Assembly (NCBI GenBank): GCA_009760855.2
Contig: WPIO01000104.1
Span: 261,501-325,500 of the forward strand
DNA length: 64,000 nt
Direction of reading: 5' to 3'
Source of the DNA: Cristatella mucedo
Taxonomy: Eukaryota > Bryozoa > Phylactolaemata > Cristatellidae
How positions within the stretch are numbered: position 1 is the first letter of the stretch; each line of letters opens with the position of its first letter. The notes beneath the pieces are model-generated. The model made no database searches, had not been told where the DNA came from, and was given only the letters and a program-made list of their open reading frames with translations. The translations under genes and the position numbers were made by a program. This document shows positions 55,431-64,000 of the stretch, piece by piece.

Positions 55431-56514
55431 AAAGAGCAGTCAGTGGCAGCAGCTGCTGCTGCTGACTGCGGTTTCCTTTCGCTGAGCATTCGAGCACCTG
55501 AACAGGACTTGATCCAGCGAACAACAAGGTTTGCTTACTTATTGACTTGGGTAATTGAATTGCATATATTTATTCAATTATTTATTTAATTTATTTATTG
55601 AACGAATTGAATTGAATAATTGAGCTAAGAATAATGAATTTTGGGATGTTACTAATGAGTTTGGGAGAGGAGTGTGCAGTAAAAAAGTCTTCTTCAAGCC
55701 AGCGTGTACGCAGGAATCCGGAAAATCGCTTAGGTATGCCGTGTGCGCCTGCGGCTTCTGCTGTTGTAATCACCGAAGCGCCCTGACACTACCGTACGCG
55801 CCTCACCTGTGGCCAAACGTTAGGCCATTGACGCAGCACTGCGTCAGGCCACTAATGTATGCTAAGTGTCTTGACGTCTGCTGCGATTCATCGAGCTTTT
55901 GTACATGTACGCGTTGTGAGAAGTAAAGGGAGAAAGTCTCGTTTACCGCTCACGTTCGCACTCCGTGTCTCCACGAGACTTCACGAGAACAGTCGCAGCC
56001 GGTGCCACTGTAAGACGACAGGCACCTTTAGTAAGAAGCAATGCATGCGGTCATTGCATAATGATAAACGCAAATTACGCCTGCAAAGATGAATTATGTA
56101 TTAGCGTTGTCCATTTAAAGCGTACATTAATCTAACTATAAATAATATGCACTAGTATTACCTGGATGAGGCAAATATTAGGAGTACTAAACTACTGCCA
56201 GAGCGTGAGGTCACTGCTTAACACAGCTGACGGCTTCACGGCATAAGCAAATTGCGCCAATGTCACACGGCAAAAGAAAAATCGCACAGCAGTGACTATA
56301 ATACTTCGCTTTGGAGTCTTAGCGTGCAGCAGCCGTCATCGGACAGAGAGCAACTAACAAGATGCCTCGTAGCCGAAGCGACTTGTAGAGCCGAGTTGCG
56401 ACATAGATCTTCGAGGTCTATTCGACACTTGCAATACGCTTGCCCCAATCAATTATGAGAAAAATTGACCGATAATCTCTCTGGCAACAAATGCTGGTGA
56501 CGTTGCAAGTTTAA

Positions 56515-56623
56515 CTACATCCTCTCTTCCAGCTTGAGACGTATGGGGTGGCTGGGTGCAGTGCGTAAAACTGCCATTAACACCGGCTTAGGAATTATAG
56601 TTGGGTGCGGCTTAACGACGAAC
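56515..56623 (-). CDS. CYP4: Gene B exon 12 equivalent (C-terminus)
   Basis: 109 nt ending in TAG at 56,515-56,517. LMGILRT of gene A reads LMAVLRT here (two replacements, no silent change). The downstream flank lacks the LINE-1 insertion found in copy A. Confidence 0.93.
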
Positions 56624-59600
56624 CTGAAATACAAAATCAGCAAATGAACGTCGAGTGATATCGTTTGATGTTCGTGGTACCACGTGTTACAACGTGGTAC
56701 CACGTAGGGAAGAGAAAGCGTTCACAGAAATGGCACCATCCTGTTAGACAGCGAGCGTACTGCCGCAAATGCAAGTATTGGCGAGCGACTTCCCCGACCA
56801 GGGCGACAGACAGTCGCCACGCCCTCGGACGCTTGTGATTCCGCTCGCCTGCTCACCTTCTAAGCACGCGAGCCACAATGAGTTTCAACTCGTTCATAGC
56901 GAGGCTTTGACCGATGCAGTTGCTGAAAAATTAAGCGCATGAGATTTCAGTTTAGTTCAATGCTGCGTGACCAAGAAAACGGAACTTAACTTGCTGCAAT
57001 GATTTGAGGACTCTGGGAAAATAGAGTAGGTGAACCCTGTTCACCCACAGTACGTAGTACCACCGAGATTTTACCTAGCCCGATTGTCTATCAGTTGAAG
57101 CAGTCAAACGTCTTGACATCTCGAGTAAGACTTCTCAGGTCCCAGCGTGGGACAAAGCCAGTGTATGCGACGGATCAGCCATCAAAGAGCGGGCTTTCCA
57201 AAAGTTCGTAAAGCAAAGAGCATGTTCTATCCTTGCATCTATTGTCTCTAAAAGAAACTTATCAGCCCAAGTCCTTAGCAAAAAGAAATGAGCGTATTTA
57301 CATTTTTTATTTATCGTATTTATATTTGTTATCTTAAAATTTTATATTCACATTTATATTTATTTCATACTGCGTGTGAAAGCAAGGTTTTTTGACAGGC
57401 ATCACACATCAAACTTAATGTCCTACAGCACCGGGTGCCACTATTTTCGTTGATTGTAATGACTTTATTATATATGCTATTATGAATTTCCTAAGCAGTC
57501 ATTTCTCGCACTTTTAATCTTCACCCCAAAAAGCCAATTCTTTATTTTCTCGAATAATAAAGAACAAGCGTTTAATTCCTGTGAACTTTGAGTGAGCCTC
57601 AGCCAAGCCGATGGACTGCAGTCCACGAGCTCAGTTATCAACTTCAAGAAGCTTAATCCACGAACCAAACCAGGCTATTGATAATAACATTCTACATTTT
57701 CGATTATGATTTACTTTCATAGAAGTGGAAACCCGTGTTTTCATTCGCTTAGAAGCCGAAAGTTTTCTATTGCTTCGATTATTGACACGAGCGATGTTAC
57801 TTTCTGCTACAGCGAATCTGCTTAATTTTATTCTGCACTCTCGCATCCCCCAAGCGCTGCTTACGTTCGCCTGTACGACATTTGTCTCCGACTTTCCCTA
57901 AGGCCCCGAGGCCCAGACCACTTCAATACAACGGTATAGGTTTTTTTTCTAAAGCATTGAAGCATTGTAAGTCGTGATCGATCGTTTTGCTGCCAAATTC
58001 AGGTCATTCTTGCCAAGCTCTAGTAGGTCGAGTGTTGAGCTGCCTATAAAAAATTATTCAAGCAAATACCTGTGGCTAATGCCAAATTTGGTCATTTAAG
58101 CTGCTCACACGTTGTTGATATCGTACAATGCCCTAATTATATTGCAATACTTGTTGGCACTGGTCCTATGAATAAGCTGAACGCTTGCCTACGCTTCGAC
58201 GTCACCTCAGATTGTCCAATTCAGGTCATTTTGCCACGCTCTAGTAGGCACTGCATTAACAAGCACTAAGCCAACACTCGCTGCTACAGAGATCAAATGC
58301 ATAGGTCAATGATTTCGGAACAGCCAGCAATATTCAACTGCACAAATGTGCCCACTACGTCGTACTGAGTTGGCGGTGCAAAACTAATCACTGCAGATTC
58401 GGGTTTGTGTCTGATCTTTCGCGCCAATGTCCGCCGGGGTAACGACGGTATTAGGTGAAAGTCTCATTAGAGCGATTTTCAGAATGCGAGTCATTTGTAA
58501 GATTACAATCAAATAACGCAGTGGACGTGCATTTTGCGGCCACCTTCAAAGATTACTACACGCATGCGCATTACTGATTGACAAGCAATACGGAGAAATG
58601 TCAGTCGCAGTTCAATTAATGTGAGATGCATAAAGAGGGGCCTTTTGTGACTCAACAATTTAGCACAATTGCAGGTTAAGTTGGGCCTAATTTGGTGACA
58701 TGAGTAATTCATATCATACTCCATAGAACCTACGTACTTAACTTTCGCGACCTCGGGTGAGATTCTATCAATATCCGACCCACGTGCAATACTTATCCAA
58801 CCAAAATTGGAAATAAACTACTGCAGTGAAGTACAAGCGGACGTATAACTGAAATTTCAAGTTCGTCCGTCAAGTATTGGTGGAGTTGTGTACTTTACAG
58901 GGCAAGAAACTAGACTATAACTCCACTGTTTAAAAGTTGCAAGCATTCAAATCAATAAGCTGCAAAAAATTAACTCGATTTATTGAGGTTAAACTATTCA
59001 TTAAGAAAGTCGCATACGATACTAGGATCTGCAATTTTCTATTTGCAGATATTTTCCTTCCGGGTAATTTGGAGGGTATACGTGGTTTGCATAATCATTT
59101 TTTAATTTTATTTGAAAGTCGTTATAACTTCCCATCTTATTCCTAGCATTGTTATCCATTCAAAGGTCCTCTTAACCGACATTTCCTTGTCGGACGTATT
59201 TCTATGGCATTTAATCAGTATTTACGCTAAATTTAGAGACAAAAATGTCGCCATTAAAGAAATTGGAAGATGCTTTGCCGAAATCTGACTTTGCCAAAAG
59301 GGTGAACCAAGTTAATACTTTGAATGTGATACTAAATCATGTCAGTGCACCCCAAGATTACTAACTTTCTTTCTAGAAAGTTAACATGTCCTGAGATGGA
59401 AGCTTTTCAAAAAGCTGGTCATACAGTCCAAAGTCTTAGAGATACGGCCAAAGGTAACTCGTTCCGAAAGAAAAGAGGCTACGAAGGGCAGATCGCCTTT
59501 CACCACTTGCGAATGTCACCAATTAAGAAAAATAGGTCTTAGCAAGTGAGTGAATGGACGTAATCCTGATTGAGTACCCTCGAATAAACTCTTCTTGATG

Positions 59601-62600
59601 GGCTGCGAGTGCAGATTGGTGAGAATAAGTGGATTCGGTAGCTGCAATGTTAACCGAAAGATGATTTACCTGATCAGATTCTTGCACCAACGAAATGTGT
59701 CTGAAGTAGCGAGTTACTGACGTCTATTCAGTATGCCTTGAAGGCGTAGCCGAGCTTAGCTGCGGTTTTCTTATTATAACGAATCCGAATTTATAGGTAC
59801 TATTTAGGTAACCATAGGCAAACGTACTGAGCTGTTCATTCAGTTTAAAGCCATTTCAGGTGACGACACACATATACCATGCAGAGGCAACAGGAAACAT
59901 TCAGACCCAGCTAAATCAGAAAGCCATTCCGTCCAATTTCAGGCTGCCACAAGGTTTTCTTATGTCTTACATGTAGCTCCTATCGTATCTCACATTGACA
60001 AATTTTGAAGAGCACAGCTATGACTGATTGCAACACTCTAAGCTGTAGCTCACCGTGGTCCTGCCGAGAAGGGTACGTAAGCGTAAGGGTGAATCTTGTC
60101 GATGTTTTCCGGGGAGAACCGCTCGGGCTTGAACTCCTACAAAATAGAGGATCGTTAAAAACGGGAGACGGCTTGCACCACGGTAAGTCGGGAAGCTGGC
60201 ACGAGCTCAAATCGCCGATCTTATCGTGCTACGTGATTGCCAAGGCAATATGGGATCAAGTTTGCATACAAAAACTTATTCATTCAATCATGCAGTGCCC
60301 CGCCGAGATATGTCTTGAACGAGGGTAAAGCAAGCTTAAATATTTAAGCAAAAGCTTTCAAACTCTCTGCTCCACGGAAAACGAATATTACTCTTGACAG
60401 TTCAATCACACTGGTCGCAGCTCAATCAGTAGAACATGCTCGTGACCAGTAAGCCCAAGGGTGAGATCCTTACCTGCTCGAGCCGAAAATTTTTTATTCA
60501 GTGTTCATTCTCGCCGAAGATGGCCTCGTCTAGTCACTCGGTTTTTTATACATGTAGGTATAATGATCAGCTAGTTCAAAATATATGCACACGCAAAAGA
60601 TTTTTAAAAGCATCTTCGTTGGTTCCGTTCAAATATTAACTGCTGCGGTACTAAATTTTGAGAACTTGGTGACGATGGTCACACAACTGCATCACCTTTT
60701 AGAAGATTAAATTTCAGAATTTATTTTATTTATTCTTTGCTTATTGTATTTATTAGAATTGCTAAGACTTTAAAAGACTTATCAGACGAGCAGTCTTTTA
60801 GTCCAGTCCAACGCTCGGGATGTTTTATGAGTAGCAGTTCCCCTCAAGGCTCGCTAAATTTAGCCGGCTTAGTAACCTAAAAAGTGACTTCATTCGCCAT
60901 TCGAGTCATATGAGTTTACTTGCTGTTCAGTTTGACGGAAAATGGTTTCCAGTCGCTCTGCATCTTGGTATTTTGAAAATATAAGTATAATAGTGAATTC
61001 AAATGCGCACATGTGAAAATCATTTTAGCAGGTTTTACACCAGTTTTTTATTATGACACTAGCCGATTAAAAAGCCTCTTTTATATAGCGACGGAAGTGC
61101 CTTTACGGATATCACCACCGCTTGCACTGTGTGGCAATGAAGGATCGACAACCACAGGATTTGACCGAACGACCACGGGACAGAGGTCATGAAGACCAAA
61201 CGCCTTACCTAGTGTGCCATCACCATCTGCATGACTTAATTCACGACAAGGCTACACCCTTTTTACAGGTGGCATAGTCATTACTTCCACCCAAAATCAC
61301 GGATTGCCATTTTTACATAATCACGTTCATTTTACACATTACTGTGGAGCTCCTTAAGAATAATAATGTAAGCAAGCCAATGATGTGTTGAAATCGGGCA
61401 GTGCTTTAATGTCAGTGGCATACTGCTTTAAAATTTCAAAATACGTACCGTGCCAACCTTTGCAGTCGACTCATAAGGTACTCATTTTCTATGTTCAACA
61501 CACAAAGAGCTGTTAAAGTCATCAGGGATAATAATGATAATAACAATACTACACTTGATAGAGCGCCCTCAGAGAACTTAGTCTCTTTCTAGGCACTTAA
61601 CATTTGCTGCAAAGAGAAATGCAATAGAATGGCAAGTAAAATTTTGCTTAAAAAACAGACACGATGAATAATATGGTTAGGGGTAGAATGCACAGGGTCA
61701 GCATGCAAATGGGGTTAGTGGCAGCATGCACAGTGTCAGCACGCATACGCACGTGAAGGACAAATCACAGGTACCCACTAAATGCTGTACAAAATAGGTG
61801 TGTTTTTAAGTTCCTTTAAAATATAGTCATGTCAGGGGATGTTCTGACGCAGGTCGGGAGGCAGTTCCAGGCTTTGGGAGTATACGAACTAAATGCACGG
61901 TCTCCAAAGGCTGTAAGGTTTGTACGAGGTATTTGTAGACTGATGGATTCCGAAAAGCAGGAGGTACGAGACTTGGCCTGATGGGGTAGTGTATCTGAGA
62001 GATAGGTTGGAGCCATAGAATGAAGGGACCTAAAAGTGAGCGACAAAACCTTGAAGTCAGTCCGTTGCTTGACTGGTAGCCAGTGCAGGTCGGCGAGAAG
62101 TGGAGTAATGTGGCTACTGTGGCGCTCACGACAGACAAGCCTAGCTGCAGAGTTCTGCACCAGCTGCAATCGCCTGATCTCACATGCTGGTAGGCCAGTA
62201 AGTAGTGAGTTGCAGAAGTTGAGAGGGGATGTCACTAATGCACGGACCAACTTGGACGTGGTATCCTTATCTAAACTAACCCGAAATTTAGCAATGTTAT
62301 GGAGCTAAAAATAGGTAGATTTGACTGTGGAGCTGATATGGTCGTCTAACGAGAGGTTGCTTTGGAATATGACACCTAGATTTCGAGCTGATGCAACAGG
62401 AGATATGCAGGCAAAGCCAATTTTGAGAGTCAGCCTTTCAAATCTCTGAATCACACTGGGTTTTCCTATAACTAGTAAGTTAGTTTTATCGTCGTTTATT
62501 TTTGGAAAATTTGCTGCCATCCATGTACGGATGTAATCTATGCATGCAGCGAGTGAGTTGAGAGAGTTTGAGGTGCTCGAAGGCTGGGAGGGATCAGAGC

Positions 62601-63707
62601 AAAGGTACATTCGAGTGTCATCCGCATATAAGTGAATGCCTAGATTGTGCTTGGCGATCCTATCAGCAAGAGAGAGAGCATAAACCGTAAAAAGAACCGG
62701 ACCTAGCACGGAACCCTGAGGTACTCCATATTTCAGAGGTACTTCAGATAATCTTCGTCCATTCACATCAATACTCTGGAGTCTCCCACTGAGATAGGAC
62801 CTGAACCACTGCAGAGCAGTGCCACTGATGCCCAGGCGAGATGAGAGGCGCTCTAAAAGAACTTTGTGATCGATGATATCAAAAGCTGCCGAGAGATCGA
62901 GCAAAACAACTAGATGCTCTAACCATGTCTGCATCGGCAGCCTATGTAGGAGATCAAGGTTTTTCGATAGCTAAAAATTAATATTTGGATGTTAGCAGAT
63001 CTCAAACTTGATATGTTGGTAGGTTATTCTAAGGATAAGGTAAAGATGCCCAATGAAAAAATAAGTTTCTCTAAAATAAAAAGTCAATATCAAAGAGGTC
63101 TTTCAAGTAGTGTCGACGCTTCAAACAATGTCGACAACCCCCTGTAAAAATATGTGCATGCAAAATAAATTTTCTGTAAAATTCGAGATCACTTTTTTTA
63201 GGAATTCAACGACTTCCTTTTGAAATTAAAAGTTCGGCTATGAAATTTAATATTTACCATTCAAAACTGGAGCTGATAGTTTTTGAAGATTTTCAAATTT
63301 TTTTGCATAGCCCTATGGAGCGAGTGATTCAACAAACTCTGGATGCTGAACTGTATATGTTTACCGGGCTCTGCAAGCCTTCAATAATCTAGCATTCACT
63401 TTTAACGCAAGAGGAAACTTCCTAAAGTCGTAGTTAAAAAATCTAATGAATTCGGAACCTTTTTGGCAAAAATTGCATTCTCATTTTATTTTTCTATAGA
63501 TTACTTACTTCAACGTCATTTCCCCAAACATGACGATTATGATGCATAGAATATATCATAACGTCAACTTGCACTCCTTTCTGCAGGTGTCGGCCACACA
63601 GCTCCATGTCCTCTTCCAATGTGCGTCCAATTATTGGCACCGGCGGACAGAGTCGCATGGCTTCCTTTATGAACAAAGTCGTGTCCTTCAGTTCTGACAG
63701 GTCGCTC
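56515..63707 (-). CDS. CYP4: Gene B: second CYP4 gene, 3' part only (4 exons visible)
   Basis: Tandem paralogue of gene A. Exons in the window: 63,707-63,509; 60,136-60,054; 56,922-56,857; 56,623-56,515. They equal gene A exons 9-12 in length, phase and splice sites, and all four are open, so ExxR, PERF and the haem-Cys loop are intact. Against A there are nine base differences in 457 coding bases; I count eight amino-acid changes (A to G in IIART, I to M, E to D, V to M, D to N, V to D, G to A, I to V) and one silent. Exons 1-8 must lie beyond 64,000. Whether the whole gene works cannot be judged from here. Confidence 0.92.
56857..56922 (-). CDS. CYP4: Gene B exon 11 equivalent (haem cysteine)
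   Basis: 66 nt, identical to gene A exon 11 including the NCIGQ haem-ligand motif and both splice sites. Confidence 0.94.
57439..58973. other. 1.5 kb segment present only in gene B intron 10
   Basis: Lies between GGGTGC (57,438) and CTCGATTTAT (58,974), adjacent in copy A. No terminal inverted repeats, poly-A, tail repeat, or RT or transposase motif seen. It has an imperfect direct repeat AATTCAGGTCATTYTTGCCA at about 58,000 and 58,218. Either an unrecognised insertion in B or a clean deletion in A. Confidence 0.7.
60054..60136 (-). CDS. CYP4: Gene B exon 10 equivalent (PERF/haem loop start)
   Basis: 83 nt, same borders as in gene A. One base differs and changes NIVK to NIDK between the PERF motif and the haem loop. 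Acceptor TTTTGTAG and donor GTGAGC are kept. Confidence 0.94.
61068..61290 (-). mobile_element. SINE-A, duplicated copy
   Basis: Counterpart of 10,660-10,885, with the same borders and a few substitutions and one small deletion near 61,090. Predates the duplication. Confidence 0.75.
61529..62936 (-). mobile_element. LINE-2, youngest copy, inserted only in gene B
   Basis: 5'-truncated, about 1.4 kb. From 62,934 one frame runs through [32 protein letters not shown], intact palm box [36 protein letters not shown] to [19 protein letters not shown]. It is broken only by TAG at 62,305-62,307 (expected Gln) and TAA at 61,816-61,818 (expected Lys). 3' tail (ATT)n-like at 61,529-61,550. Copy A has the uninterrupted site CAGGGATAGAGTAACGGCAG at about 11,130. 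In the gene's sense direction. Confidence 0.94.
63509..63707 (-). CDS. CYP4: Gene B exon 9 equivalent (K-helix)
   Basis: 199 nt with intact ExxR in [13 protein letters not shown]. Five replacements against gene A: IIART to IIGRT in substrate-recognition region 5, EEDIE to EEDME, VEVVIYS to VDVMIYS (two), and WGDDVE to WGNDVE. One silent change. Donor GTAAGT and acceptor GCAG are preserved. Confidence 0.94.
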
Positions 63708-64000
63708 CTGCAGCTCGCAGAATGAATGGGTAAAGGCAGCGAACTGAGGTCTCCACACGACATAACTGCTGTTAGCCGTGACGGCAACTAGACAGCCATC
63801 TTGCAGTAACTTTGAATCTCGAGAGGCCGCCTCTCATAAAACACCGACATGAAGCAATTACAGCGGTTCACCATTCATAAGCAAGCAAATCGCAAGAGCG
63901 AAACTCTCCGTACTTTTTCTGTTCTTTATCAGAACCTTTTCTCTCTATTTTTTGAGCTTTTTCTGTATTTTCCTTGTCAGCATTTGGGCGCATCGAATAT

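Larger units (their letters stand above)
54400..64000. repeat. Segmental duplication, right segment of copy B (3' half of gene B)
   Basis: Collinear with 4,362-12,250 and still homologous at the window end (GCATTTGGGCGCATCGAATAT occurs at 12,141 and 63,980). Extra in B: 57,439-58,973, about 60 bp near 59,220-59,290, and the LINE-2 at 61,529-62,936. Confidence 0.93.

Overview
This is animal nuclear DNA: spliced genes with long introns, two families of non-LTR retrotransposons, two families of tRNA-like SINEs and long microsatellites. Nothing looks bacterial, organellar or viral. The phylum cannot be fixed from the sequence. The P450 and the LINE types fit an invertebrate bilaterian, for example a chelicerate or a mollusc.

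The real gene content is cytochrome P450 family 4 (CYP4). Gene A on the minus strand can be read from start to stop: 12 exons between 40,600 and 7,709, every junction in phase with GT-AG sites, giving a 513-residue CYP4F/4V-like protein with all the expected P450 motifs. Upstream of it on the same strand lies gene B, a tandem paralogue. Only its last four exons (63,707 down to 56,515) are in the window; the others must lie beyond position 64,000. Most short open frames outside these exons are retroelement debris, microsatellite translation or chance.

The window covers about one unit of a large tandem segmental duplication and the start of the next. Positions 1-3,190 match 45,715-47,465, and 4,362-12,250 match 54,400-64,000, in the same order and orientation. 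The unit is therefore at least about 45 kb and carries a whole CYP4 gene. By eye, identity is low in the far 3' flank, rises to nearly complete around the last exons, and falls a little at the K-helix exon. The copies differ by datable insertions: a LINE-1 end in A (7,091-7,512), a LINE-2 in B (61,529-62,936), a SINE in B (about 46,272-46,460), and a 1.5 kb segment present only in B (57,439-58,973).

Layout: 1-7,700 is 3' flank (duplication, microsatellites, LINE/SINE pieces). 7,709-40,600 is gene A, whose introns are packed with LINE fragments, many inserted into each other. 40,600-43,600 is degenerate LINE and SINE sequence. 43,630-45,700 is a GC- and CpG-rich block containing a perfect 26-bp hairpin. 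45,700-54,400 is diverged flank with LINEs and TA/CA repeats. 54,400-64,000 is the 3' half of gene B.

Two LINE families are named here for convenience. 'LINE-1' ends in a CATTA-type 5-bp tail repeat and has its most complete copy at 50,945-53,960. 'LINE-2' is an L2/CR1-like element ending in (ATT)n. I found no undescribed multi-gene system. The most interesting content is the recent CYP4 duplication with mostly amino-acid-changing differences, and the self-nesting LINE-2 clusters.
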